Origin: JBJXGC01 sp046154545 | Lineage (GTDB): Bacteria; Chloroflexota; Dehalococcoidia; Tepidiformales; Tepidiformaceae | NCBI GenBank assembly: GCA_046154545.1 | Contig: JBJXGC010000144.1 | Location: forward strand, 1 to 8,681 | DNA: 8,681 nt | Direction: 5' to 3' | Shown here: positions 1 through 5,960 of the stretch, one piece after another | Layout: each line of letters begins with the position of its first letter | Position numbering within the stretch: the first letter of the stretch is position 1 | Program-made: the position numbers and the translations under genes | The notes under the pieces: model-generated | Databases searched by the model: none | Told to the model about the DNA's origin: nothing | What the model saw: only the letters and a program-made list of their open reading frames with translations

Positions 1-122
1 AGGTAGGTCCAGAGGAGGTCGCGCATTTCCAGGTTGATCGCGTTTAAACGCGCGGGCCGGTTCAGGGTGATGGTCGCCACGCCGCGTGAGTCGAGGTCGA
101 ACAGGACAGGGTCATCGGCCAC
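1..122 (-). CDS. Enoyl-CoA hydratase/isomerase (crotonase) family protein, N-terminus only
   Basis: The first 40 codons of a gene that leaves the window on the left. The translation contains GVATITLNRPARLNAINLEM, the classic opening of the crotonase fold: a beta hairpin followed by the NRP.R.NA motif near residues 21-28. Members of the family hydrate or isomerise acyl-CoA thioesters, usually in fatty-acid or aromatic degradation in the cytoplasm. The catalytic and oxyanion-hole residues lie outside the window, so the exact reaction cannot be given. GTG at 122-120 is chosen as the start because it gives the normal N-terminal length. No Shine-Dalgarno sequence precedes it, and a promoter ends 7 nt upstream, so the mRNA is probably leaderless. 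It lies on the same strand as a second, degenerate crotonase at 824-1483. Confidence 0.85.
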   Translation of the reverse strand, partial: MADDPVLFDLDSRGVATITLNRPARLNAINLEMRDLLWTY

Positions 123-129
123 GCGCCCG

Positions 130-158
130 ATAATGGGTCGTGGCCGCGGGCCTGTCGA
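130..158 (-). promoter_or_regulatory. Promoter of the left-edge crotonase gene
   Basis: Read on the minus strand, TCGACA (158-153, five of six matches to TTGACA) is followed after exactly 17 nt by CATTAT (135-130, four of six matches to TATAAT). Seven more bases lead to the GTG at 122. This spacing puts the transcription start at or within a base or so of the start codon, so the transcript would be leaderless. The boxes are seen in the sequence; the activity is inferred. Confidence 0.55.
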
Positions 159-264
159 GGGCCTACCGCCAACACGGGGCTGGGGCGGCCTGAGCGGGCC
201 CTGAACGCAGACCAGCCAGCGCCACCCGCGGCCACTGAGGGCCGCGACTCCTGGGCTCGATCAC

Positions 265-302
265 TTCTTGGCGTATCTTGGCGACCCTGGCGTCTTGGCG
301 GT
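265..302. repeat. Short tandem CTTGGCG repeat
   Basis: Four units of 8-10 bases follow one another: TTCTTGGCG, TATCTTGGCG, ACCCTGGCG and TCTTGGCG, ending in GTG. On the other strand the unit reads CGCCAAGA. It begins 17 bases past the stop codon of the small-protein operon. From memory, intergenic arrays of CGCCAAG units occur in many unrelated GC-rich bacteria, but no function is known to me. It has no hairpin symmetry and does not look like a terminator. Confidence 0.6.
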
Positions 303-318
303 GTTCCCGGTCGGCGTG

Positions 319-561
319 TTAGTCCGACCAGTCCGGCTTGCGGATCTGGCTCTTCTGGCGCCGTTCGAAGCCCGTCTTCAGGTCGTCGTTCGCCTTGCGC
401 ACGAAGTCGTCCATGTCGTCGCTGCCGAGCCGCATCTTGCTCGAGCGCCAGCGCTTGAGCATCGCCCGGTCTTTGTCGCCCAGCGTCGCCTCAGCGGCGA
501 TCCGGTTGACGATGACGGTCAACGCTTCGTTCAGTTCGTCGTCGGTAAATTGCACCTGCAT
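319..561 (-). CDS. Small hypothetical protein with KRWRS motif (second of a tandem pair)
   Basis: An 80-residue, highly charged protein that I do not recognise. It has no signal peptide or membrane segment and looks like a mostly helical cytoplasmic protein. Its most distinctive feature is KRWRS at residues 36-40. The product of the gene just upstream (564-818) has the same five residues at the same positions and similar length and charge, so the two are probably diverged duplicates. The ATG at 561 lies 2 nt after the TAA of that gene, and an AGGAAG ribosome binding site sits inside the end of the upstream gene, so both are translated from one mRNA with the crotonase-like gene. The C-terminus is basic, then ends KPDWSD. 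DNA or RNA binding is possible, but nothing proves it. Confidence 0.75.
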   Translation of the reverse strand: MQVQFTDDELNEALTVIVNRIAAEATLGDKDRAMLKRWRSSKMRLGSDDMDDFVRKANDDLKTGFERRQKSQIRKPDWSD

Positions 562-563
562 GG

Positions 564-818
564 TTACTTCCTCACCGTCTCGGAGCGGCCACCCGTTTGC
601 TTGATGCGGCGCATGAACTTCGCGTCGATGTGGCTGTTCAGGGCCTTGTTCAGGTCATCGGTGAGCTTGGCCAGGGCCGGGCTCTTCTCATTCGTGTCGG
701 AGCGCCATCGCTTGATGGCGTCCTTGGCTTCGAGCGAGAGGTCGGCGTTGTCGATGGCGACCGCTGACGCCAGCATCATCAGCGACCAGGCTTCCGGCTC
801 TTCGAGCAGGACGATCAT
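564..818 (-). CDS. Small hypothetical protein with KRWRS motif (first of a tandem pair)
   Basis: An 84-residue protein of unknown function. Residues 1-25 are fairly hydrophobic (MIVLLEEPEAWSLMMLASAV), but acidic residues break the stretch up, so it reads better as an amphipathic helix than a membrane anchor. KRWRS occupies residues 36-40, exactly as in the next gene, and a lysine-rich helical part and a basic tail follow. The ATG at 818 lies 5 nt after the TAG of the crotonase-like gene, with only a weak AGAAAA upstream, so translation probably depends on coupling to that gene. Tight spacing makes this the middle gene of a three-gene operon. The operon position suggests a partner role to the degenerate crotonase, but that is inference. 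Confidence 0.75.
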   Translation of the reverse strand: MIVLLEEPEAWSLMMLASAVAIDNADLSLEAKDAIKRWRSDTNEKSPALAKLTDDLNKALNSHIDAKFMRRIKQTGGRSETVRK

Positions 819-823
819 ATTTT

Positions 824-1483
824 CTAGTTCCCCGTGAATCTCGGTGTTCGTTTTTCAAGGAAGGCGGCGACGCCCTCCGCCCGATCTTTGGTGGTCTGGA
901 GGAGCAAGGTCAAATCAGTCTCGAAACGCAACGCGTGAGCGAGCGGCAGTTCGAGCCCCTGCCAGACCGCCTCCTTGGCCAAACGCGTGGCGATTGGGCC
1001 CCGCGAGGCGATCGTTGCCGCCAATTCTAGCGCCTCCCGTTCGCTCGCGCCCGCTTGCGCCACGGCCGACACCACCCCCAGGCGCAACGCCGCTTCGGCG
1101 TCCAGGCGGAGGCCAAGGCGCAGCAGTTCAAGGCTCCCTGCCTCCCCCAACAGCGCCAGCGAGCGCCGCCCGCCCACGGCACCAAACCGTATCACGGTCG
1201 CGGCGTCGCACACCCGCATGTCGCAGGCCAGCGCCAGGTCCAGTGCCCGCCCATCGACCGTGCCGCTCAGGGCAGCCACAGCCGGCAGGACGAACCTCTC
1301 GAGCCAGTCGCACTCGCCCTCCTTCCCGGCGGGCCCGAGTGAGCCGCTGATCGAGAGCACCACCGCCCGCACATCGTCCGTGTCCGGCAGCGCGGCCAGC
1401 GCGTCCCCCAGTGCCTCCGGGCCATCGTCCCGGCCGGGCCGGAGGAGGGCGGTCTTCTGCTCGGCGCTGAAGGAGAGTTGCAC
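824..1483 (-). CDS. Crotonase-fold protein lacking the usual catalytic residues
   Basis: 219 residues, shorter than the usual roughly 255-265 for enoyl-CoA hydratases. The family is recognised from DDVRAVVLS (36-44), LPAVAALSGTVDGRALDLAL (66-85) followed by ACDMR, the RLDAEAALRLGVVSAV block (126-141) and the C-terminal EGVAAFLEKRTPRFTG, typical of crotonases. Key parts are missing. The N-terminal NRP..NA motif is gone. The first oxyanion-hole region (usually CAGxD) reads GSLGPAGKEGE. The GGGxE of the second region reads GRALD, with Asp82 where the first catalytic Glu normally sits. The loop carrying the second catalytic Glu is deleted after FGAVGG. It is probably a non-hydrating relative or a structural or binding protein. 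The GTG at 1483 heads the three-gene operon. A -10 box 6 nt upstream and no ribosome binding site suggest a leaderless start. Confidence 0.8.
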   Translation of the reverse strand: MQLSFSAEQKTALLRPGRDDGPEALGDALAALPDTDDVRAVVLSISGSLGPAGKEGECDWLERFVLPAVAALSGTVDGRALDLALACDMRVCDAATVIRFGAVGGRRSLALLGEAGSLELLRLGLRLDAEAALRLGVVSAVAQAGASEREALELAATIASRGPIATRLAKEAVWQGLELPLAHALRFETDLTLLLQTTKDRAEGVAAFLEKRTPRFTGN

Positions 1484-1489
1484 CCGCCC

Positions 1490-1495
1490 AGCCTA
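1490..1495 (-). promoter_or_regulatory. -10 box for leaderless start of the crotonase-like operon
   Basis: TAGGCT (1495-1490 on the minus strand, fitting TAnnnT) is separated by six bases from the GTG at 1483. That places the -10 box at -12 to -7 if transcription starts on the first base of the gene. TGCAAC 16 nt upstream is a poor -35 candidate. No purine-rich ribosome binding site lies between. Confidence 0.4.
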
Positions 1496-1512
1496 CGCGA
1501 GGTCACTCGTGG

Positions 1513-1541
1513 TTGCAGCCACGCCGTCTCCGGCCGAGAAT
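1513..1541 (+). promoter_or_regulatory. Weak candidate promoter for the membrane protein gene
   Basis: TTGCAG (1513-1518), a 17-nt spacer and GAGAAT (1536-1541) lie 38 bases before the ATG at 1579. Matches to consensus are three and four of six, so this is a suggestion only. It would lie back to back with the promoter of the divergent crotonase-like operon within the 95-base gap. Confidence 0.25.
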
Positions 1542-1578
1542 CGCAACGTCGGCCGCATCGCGGCCTCGCGAGGGACAG

Positions 1579-2082
1579 ATGGCGGACTTCACGGCGCGCA
1601 CGCCGGTCGAACCTATCAAGCTCGGTGACTATCTCCATGAGCGGGCCAACCGTCCCGCTTCGCCCCGCCCCGGCCTGCTCGGGTTGGCCCGCCGCCACTG
1701 GGGCCTCGTCCTCGGTGTCGTCCTCGCGCTGTTGGGGTCCGCCCTCGTCGTCGAGACCCGCGTCGCCTGGGACTCTCACCGCGACTGGGTCCCGTCCGCC
1801 ACGATCGTTGGCGCCGTCTTCACCGGGCTTTCGCTCGGCTACCTCACCGGGCGCGGGAAACTCGGCACCGTCGTCGGCGCCCTCTGCTTCCTCTCGCTCG
1901 CCATCGTCTTCATGGTCATGAACATCTATCGCAGCTCGCTCACCGAAGGCCCCGACCGTGGCCGCGACGCGCTCACCATCCTGACGACCATCTGCATCGC
2001 CATCAGCTTCGCCTGGTTCATCCTCACAGCGCTCGTGATCGAGCTGCGCTCTCCAACCAGGGTCCCTCCGCCCCAGACCTAG
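1579..2082 (+). CDS. Four-helix membrane protein of unknown function
   Basis: 167 residues. A hydrophilic N-terminal 40 residues is followed by four hydrophobic segments at about 42-59, 71-90, 95-116 and 131-155, then a short Pro-rich tail ending PPPQT. The positive residues before the first helix (ARRH) suggest a cytoplasmic N-terminus and, with four spans, a cytoplasmic C-terminus. No catalytic, metal-binding or transporter motif is visible, and I do not recognise the family. ATG 1579 is preferred over the in-frame ATG at 1513 because a GAGGGA ribosome binding site lies just before it and the extra 22 residues are Arg/Pro-rich and look untranslated. It is divergent from the crotonase-like operon and has no close same-strand neighbour. 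The stop codon directly abuts a repeated element. Confidence 0.75.
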   Translation: MADFTARTPVEPIKLGDYLHERANRPASPRPGLLGLARRHWGLVLGVVLALLGSALVVETRVAWDSHRDWVPSATIVGAVFTGLSLGYLTGRGKLGTVVGALCFLSLAIVFMVMNIYRSSLTEGPDRGRDALTILTTICIAISFAWFILTALVIELRSPTRVPPPQT

Positions 2083-2131
2083 GCCCAAACAGAGCCGCGC
2101 GCGTAAGCAAGCGCCCCCGCATCCGGCCGTC
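2083..2131. repeat. LAYARGS-type intergenic repeat, copy 1
   Basis: A 49-base unit begins one base after the TAG of the membrane protein gene. Its core is GAGCCGCGCGCGTAAGCAAG. It recurs 60 bases further on with a single C/T difference (2124 versus 2184), and again inverted at 2300-2350. Read on the minus strand, one frame spells ALAYARGSVW. Spurious proteins with this phrase are, from memory, common in GC-rich environmental bacteria, so this looks like a dispersed intergenic repeat rather than a gene. Confidence 0.75.
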
Positions 2132-2142
2132 CTAACTGCCCC

Positions 2143-2191
2143 GCCCAAACAGAGCCGCGCGCGTAAGCAAGCGCCCCCGCATCTGGCCGTC
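2143..2191. repeat. LAYARGS-type intergenic repeat, copy 2
   Basis: Direct copy of the unit at 2083, with 48 of 49 bases identical and an exact 60-base period. The 11-base spacer between the copies is CTAACTGCCCC. Together with the inverted copy at 2300-2350 it could fold into a long hairpin in RNA or a cruciform in DNA. Confidence 0.75.
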
Positions 2192-2440
2192 TCCCTACCA
2201 CGGGGCCGCGGACGACGAAACGTCGCGCGCCCCGGTGGCTGGCGCCTGGGATCCGCGTTGATGGCCAGGGCAAACCTTCCTGAGCGCGCGCCTCGGGTGG
2301 ATGCGGCCCGAGACGGCCAGCGCTTGCTTACGCGCGCGGCTCGGTTCGGGCGCTCGGGGACGGGGCATTCGTGCGTTGCCCCGTCTGATGCTACGGTCGT
2401 CCAGCTTTGCCCCGGTGCCCGCGTGGGTCCGGAGGACACA
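2192..2440. other. Non-coding stretch around the inverted repeat copy
   Basis: Apart from the third repeat copy, I see no gene here. The open frames on both strands are Arg/Pro/Gly-rich, have no ribosome binding sites and simply reflect the high GC content. A TACGGT at 2392-2397 could be a -10 box for the dehydrogenase gene, giving a leader of about 57 bases, but no convincing -35 box precedes it. The dehydrogenase gene itself has a clear AAGGAG at 2442-2447. Confidence 0.4.
2300..2350. repeat. LAYARGS-type intergenic repeat, inverted diverged copy
   Basis: Reverse-complement relative of the units at 2083 and 2143. The core GCGCTTGCTTACGCGCGCGG is intact, while the flanks (GATGCGGCCCGAGACGGCC on one side, CTCGGTTCGGG on the other) have small differences and insertions. 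It is separated from copy 2 by 108 bases. The conserved core with decayed flanks suggests an older insertion or selection on the core. Confidence 0.65.
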
Positions 2441-2460
2441 TAAGGAGAACAAACAACCAC

Positions 2461-3408
2461 ATGGCGGGTCGACTCGAAGGGAAGGTCGCAATTGTTACCG
2501 GCGCCGGCCGCGGCATCGGACGGGGAGAGGCCCTGCTGCTTGCCTCCGAAGGGGCGCGTGTCATCGTCAACGACTTCGGTGGCAGCAAAGAGGGTGAGGG
2601 CGGAGACCAATCCCCGGCCGACGACGTCGTCAACGAGATCAAGAAGATGGGCGGCGACGCCGCCGCCAACTACGGCAACGTCGTCAGCCTCGAAGACGGC
2701 GAAGCGATGGTGAAGCAGGCGCTCGACACCTTCGGCCGCCTCGACATCCTCGTGAACAACGCCGGCATTCTCCGCGACCGCATGATCTTCAACATGACCG
2801 AAGGCGAATGGGACGCCGTCATCGCCGTCCACCTCAAGGGCCACTTTACGGTCACCCGGCCGGCCTCGATGGTCTTCCGCCAGCAGCGCGGCGGGCGGAT
2901 TATCAACACCTCGTCCGAATCCGGCCTCGGCAACATGGGCCAGGCGAACTACGCCGCCGCCAAGGAAGGGATTACGGGCATGACCCGCACCCTCGCCATG
3001 GACCTCGGCAAGTACGGCGTCACCGCCAACGCCCTCCGCCCACGGGCCGCTACCCGTCTCACCGTCAGCCCGGAGATGGCGGCCGCCCGTGAGCGCCGCG
3101 AACAGGCCGCCGCCGCCGGTCTCACCCCCGAAGACGCGTCATCGTCGCAGGAAGCGCTGGGCAGCATCGGGGCGATGGCGCCCGAACTCGTGGCGCCCCT
3201 CGTCGTCTACCTCTGCACCGATAAGGCCGCGAACATCAACGGCCGCGACTTCCTCGTCGGCGGCAATGAGATAAGCCTCATGACCATCCCCAGCCGCGAA
3301 CGCACGATCTATCACGAGGGCGGCTTCACCGTCGATATCCTCGACCGGATCTTCGCCAGCACCCTCGGTGCCGGCGTCGTGAACCCGCAGCCGCCGCAGG
3401 TGAAGTAG
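2461..3408 (+). CDS. Short-chain dehydrogenase/reductase, MFE2-like hydroxyacyl-CoA dehydrogenase type
   Basis: 315 residues, a complete classical SDR with a C-terminal extension. Seen: the cofactor-binding TGAGRGIG at 13-20; Asp38 after the second strand, which favours NAD over NADP; NNAG at 99-102; and the catalytic Ser151, Tyr164 and Lys168 (YAAAK). His124 in VHLKGHF replaces the usual Asn, as I recall for the dehydrogenase domain of peroxisomal multifunctional enzyme type 2. The phrases NDFGG, NNAGILRDRMIFNM and KYGVTANA also match that group. The likely reaction is NAD-dependent oxidation of 3-hydroxyacyl-CoA or a related alcohol in the cytoplasm; the substrate is not determined. The ATG at 2461 follows AAGGAG with a rather long 13-nt gap and gives the standard N-terminus. 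The gene stands alone, ended by a strong hairpin. Residues 200-235 are an unusually Ala/Glu-rich insertion. Confidence 0.9.
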   Translation: MAGRLEGKVAIVTGAGRGIGRGEALLLASEGARVIVNDFGGSKEGEGGDQSPADDVVNEIKKMGGDAAANYGNVVSLEDGEAMVKQALDTFGRLDILVNNAGILRDRMIFNMTEGEWDAVIAVHLKGHFTVTRPASMVFRQQRGGRIINTSSESGLGNMGQANYAAAKEGITGMTRTLAMDLGKYGVTANALRPRAATRLTVSPEMAAARERREQAAAAGLTPEDASSSQEALGSIGAMAPELVAPLVVYLCTDKAANINGRDFLVGGNEISLMTIPSRERTIYHEGGFTVDILDRIFASTLGAGVVNPQPPQVK

Positions 3409-3436
3409 GACACACCAACCCAAAAGGTCATCGCAG

Positions 3437-3462
3437 CGAGGCCGGGCAAACGCCCGGCCTCG
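3437..3462 (+). terminator. Hairpin terminator after the dehydrogenase gene
   Basis: A perfect 11-bp stem (CGAGGCCGGGC, loop AAAC, GCCCGGCCTCG) begins 28 bases past the stop codon. The following TTCGTCTT is only mildly T-rich. The position and stem strength support intrinsic termination. Confidence 0.75.
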
Positions 3463-3473
3463 TTCGTCTTCCG

Positions 3474-3502
3474 TTGACCGCGCCGCACCCGGGGAATAGC
3501 CT
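3474..3502 (+). promoter_or_regulatory. Candidate promoter for the small ORF and methyltransferase
   Basis: TTGACC (3474-3479), a spacer of exactly 17 nt, then TAGCCT (3497-3502, fitting TAnnnT). It lies just past the dehydrogenase terminator and about 20 bases before a strong GGAGGT ribosome binding site. It would transcribe the 28-codon small ORF and then the methyltransferase gene. Confidence 0.5.
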
Positions 3503-3530
3503 GTTCCTATCACGTCCCCCGGAGGTGTCT

Positions 3531-3617
3531 ATGCAAACAACTCATTTCCGTCCACACGCCCCGGGTCCCGACGCGGTGAGCTCTAGCGGTTCCGCCTTCT
3601 CTCGCCCAGTGCGATGA
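3531..3617 (+). CDS. Possible 28-residue leader or small protein
   Basis: ATG at 3531 is preceded by GGAGGT with a 4-nt gap, one of the best ribosome binding sites in the window, and by a candidate promoter. The 28-codon frame (MQTTHFRPHAPGPDAVSSSG, then SAFSRPVR) ends in TGA 71 bases before the methyltransferase start. It has no membrane segment and no run of a single amino acid that would mark a classic attenuator. It may be a real small protein, a leader peptide for the gene behind it, or the remains of a gene whose body was deleted. The start signal is seen; coding is uncertain. Confidence 0.4.
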   Translation: MQTTHFRPHAPGPDAVSSSGSAFSRPVR

Positions 3618-3688
3618 TGCGCCGCGGCCGCGCCCGGGGTTCTTATGCCTGTCTCTGTGAGACTGGCCGACGGACCTGAGGAGTTTGC

Positions 3689-4531
3689 GTGACCACGACC
3701 GACCGACCGATTCCCTCTCCCGAAGTGGAAAGGGCCTTCCAGACATGGCTACCGTCCGCGCATAGCGGCGCCCTTGGCCGGCGCACGGCGGATTCGCACG
3801 CCGCCTTCTTCATGCCCCATCTTCGCCCGGGTATGCGTCTGCTCGACGCGGGCTGCGGCCCAGGATCGATCACGGTCGGACTGGCACGTGCCGTCTCTCC
3901 CGCAGAGGTCGTCGGCATAGACACCGACGCGGCCGCAATCGATGCCGCCCGGACAGCCGCCCGGGCGAGCGGCGCCACGAACGTTCAGTTCGAGGTCTAC
4001 GACATCCATCGCCTGCCGTTCGGGCCGGAGTTCGACGCCGTCTTCTGTCACGCGGTGCTCCAGCACGTGCCGGACCCGGTGCGCACGTTGCGTGCCCTCA
4101 GCCGCGTGATGAAGCCAGGCGCCGTCATCGGCGTCGCCGACGCTGACTACGACGGGAGCATCATCGCGCCCCGGAGCCGGGTTCTGGCACGCGCCCTGCG
4201 CCTCTCGCTGCGAGTCCGCCAGTCTCGCGGCGGCGACCTTCAGATTGGGCGCAGCCTTCGCCGCTACCTGGCGGAAGCCGGGTTCGAGGGCGCCGCCGCG
4301 TCGGCCACGGCGAACACCGTGGGTGCAGCCGCGAGCGCCGGCCTTACGGCGGAGTGGCAGGCGCGCTACCTCGAGGCGCCTGAGTTCGCCCGCTACGTTG
4401 TAGCGAACGGCTGGACTGATACGACCGCTCTCGCGGATATGGCGGGGGCCTGGCGGGCATGGGGGTCGAATCCGGGCGCCTACTGGGCGACGTTCTGGTG
4501 CAACGCCGTCGCCCATAGCCCTTCAGCGTAG
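3689..4531 (+). CDS. Class I SAM-dependent methyltransferase
   Basis: 280 residues. The SAM-binding motif I is LLDAGCGPGS (51-60). Strand 2 ends in GID (76-78), whose Asp normally holds the ribose hydroxyls. FDAVFCHAVLQHVPDPVRTL (115-134) is the motif of the UbiE/COQ5-like Methyltransf_11/25 group, and MKPGAVIGVAD (141-151) follows. The C-terminal 100 residues, rich in Ala, Arg and Trp, would form the substrate cap, but they do not tell me the substrate. Relatives methylate quinones, sterols, small metabolites or proteins. The GTG at 3689 is chosen because GAGGAG lies 5 nt before it. The protein is cytoplasmic, with no signal peptide. It follows the candidate promoter and small ORF, and is convergent with the hydrolase-cyclase gene across a hairpin. 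Confidence 0.88.
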   Translation: MTTTDRPIPSPEVERAFQTWLPSAHSGALGRRTADSHAAFFMPHLRPGMRLLDAGCGPGSITVGLARAVSPAEVVGIDTDAAAIDAARTAARASGATNVQFEVYDIHRLPFGPEFDAVFCHAVLQHVPDPVRTLRALSRVMKPGAVIGVADADYDGSIIAPRSRVLARALRLSLRVRQSRGGDLQIGRSLRRYLAEAGFEGAAASATANTVGAAASAGLTAEWQARYLEAPEFARYVVANGWTDTTALADMAGAWRAWGSNPGAYWATFWCNAVAHSPSA

Positions 4532-4538
4532 CCGGGGC

Positions 4539-4569
4539 GCGCGGCAGCGGCCCTCGAACGCTGCCGCGC
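4539..4569. terminator. Shared hairpin between convergent genes
   Basis: An 11-bp perfect stem (GCGCGGCAGCG with CGCTGCCGCGC) encloses a 9-base loop in the 40 bases between the methyltransferase stop (4531) and the hydrolase-cyclase stop (4572). No T tract follows on either side, but the position suits a terminator used from both directions. Confidence 0.6.
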
Positions 4570-4571
4570 CC

Positions 4572-5954
4572 TCAGACGTCCCAGCGGAGCTCCCAGATGT
4601 GCGTCGGCTCGTCGAACCCGCGCAGCGTGACGTTGCCCCGGTCCAGGAACTCGAATCCTTTGCCCGAGACGAGTTCGCGCACCACGTTCGCAACGAGGAC
4701 GTGGCCCCCGGCCGCCGCGTCGGTGATGCGCGAGGCCACGATCACCGAGGTCCCGAACAGGTCGCCGTCTTCGGCTATCGGCTCGCCCGCGTTCAGGCCC
4801 ACTCTCACCCGCAGACCCGGCTCGTCGCCCGTCGAACGCGCCTGCTCGGCGAAGCCATGCTGGATGGCCATCGCACACTCGAGGGCGCGCGCGGCCGAGG
4901 TGAAGGAGGCCAGGAAGCCGTCGCCGAGGGTCTTTACCTCGGTGCCGCCGTGCGCGTGCAGCGCCGCCCGCGTGACTCGCTCATGGGCACGAAGGACGTC
5001 CCGCGCCCTCGCGTCGCCCAGCCGCTGCGTCATCGTCGTGTGGCCTTCGATGTCGGTGAACAGGATCGTGCGCAACAACGGCGCGTCGTTGGCCTGCGAC
5101 GGTACCTGGCGCCGCCGCGTCACGCCTTCGTTTCCCAGGAAGTCGTCAATGGTCTCGAGGATCAGGGGCGCGTCGCTCGTAAACGGGACCACGGAGGTGC
5201 CCTCGAAGACGACGAGGCGCGAGTCTTTCACGCGGGCGGCCAGGTTTCGGGCGACATCGACATGGGAGCCGACGAAGTCGCGCCGTTGAAGCACCAGCGT
5301 TGGCGCCTCAACCTGGGGCAGGTCCGCGACGGCGTCGAAGTTCGCGTAGGCCGCGAGCAGCCGCGGGAATGACTCGGCATCGACGCTTTCCCGCACCAGT
5401 TCGAAGGCCATGTCCCCGTGCGCACCATCCAGCCAGCCAACCGCCCGGTGCAGCCAGGCCCGGAGAAAGAGGTCAGCGTCCACCTGTCGCAGCTCGTCGA
5501 TCGCTTTTCGTTGTTCGAGCATCTCAACGCTGATGCTCGCCCGAACCTCAGCGAGGGTCGCGTGCGTGGTCCAGAGGACGAGCTGCCGGACCGCCGCCGG
5601 GTGGCGGGCGGCGTATGCCAACGCGATCGGTCCCGCGAAACTCCCCGCCAGGACATCGCAGCGTTCCACCGAGAACTTTTCCAGTACAGCGTCGATGTCA
5701 TGCAAATGGTCGTCGAGCGAGAGGTTCATCACGCCGCGCTCAGAAACGCCGGTGCCCCGCGCGTCATACCGGATCACCCGGCGATGGCCGGCGAGCCAGC
5801 TCATCCAGGCACGAAGTGGGGGCACCTGCCATTCGAGGCCGAGGTGGCTCATCGGCAGGTACGGGAGGATCAGCAGCGGCGGCCCGTCCCCGGCGGCGTA
5901 GCATCCGATGGATACGCCATCGGCCGTCGTGCAGTACTGGATGGCCGGGTCCAC
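4572..5954 (-). CDS. Alpha/beta-hydrolase-class III adenylate cyclase fusion protein
   Basis: 460 residues in two domains, probably a cytoplasmic sensor that makes cyclic AMP. Residues 1-275 are an alpha/beta-hydrolase fold: GDGPPLL (23-29), the nucleophile elbow AGSFAG with Ser105, and a possible acid Asp226. The usual catalytic His near 255 (normally DH..W) is replaced by GTSVVPF, and the elbow is AxSxA instead of GxSxG, so the domain may bind a ligand without cleaving it. Residues 290-456 are a class III cyclase: metal ligands Asp301 (FTDIEG) and Asp345 (TLGDGF), adenine-selecting Lys341 and Asp398 (GDLFG), and Arg409. The transition-state Asn is Ile405. The frame stays open far upstream, but GTG at 5954 fits the N-terminal domain start and sits six bases after a TATACT box, suggesting a leaderless message. 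Confidence 0.88.
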   Translation of the reverse strand: MDPAIQYCTTADGVSIGCYAAGDGPPLLILPYLPMSHLGLEWQVPPLRAWMSWLAGHRRVIRYDARGTGVSERGVMNLSLDDHLHDIDAVLEKFSVERCDVLAGSFAGPIALAYAARHPAAVRQLVLWTTHATLAEVRASISVEMLEQRKAIDELRQVDADLFLRAWLHRAVGWLDGAHGDMAFELVRESVDAESFPRLLAAYANFDAVADLPQVEAPTLVLQRRDFVGSHVDVARNLAARVKDSRLVVFEGTSVVPFTSDAPLILETIDDFLGNEGVTRRRQVPSQANDAPLLRTILFTDIEGHTTMTQRLGDARARDVLRAHERVTRAALHAHGGTEVKTLGDGFLASFTSAARALECAMAIQHGFAEQARSTGDEPGLRVRVGLNAGEPIAEDGDLFGTSVIVASRITDAAAGGHVLVANVVRELVSGKGFEFLDRGNVTLRGFDEPTHIWELRWDV

Positions 5955-5960
5955 AGCCGG

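Noticed and set aside
140..235. 11-base inverted repeat (GTGGCCGCGGG with CCCGCGGCCAC)
   Set aside because: The arms are 74 bases apart, made of G/C only, and one lies in the promoter spacer; chance is likely in DNA this GC-rich.
975..1628. Plus-strand open frame opposite the crotonase-like gene
   Set aside because: Its Arg/Ser/Pro/Ala composition is typical of an antisense shadow; the minus strand encodes a recognisable crotonase fold.
2079..2491. Minus-strand frames containing ALAYARGSVW
   Set aside because: They are translations of the repeat units, with no ribosome binding site and no conserved protein features.
1267..2844. Minus-strand open frame of 525 codons
   Set aside because: It crosses the membrane protein gene, the repeats and the start of the dehydrogenase, is rich in Asp/Gly/Arg without any domain, and is a GC-driven antisense frame.
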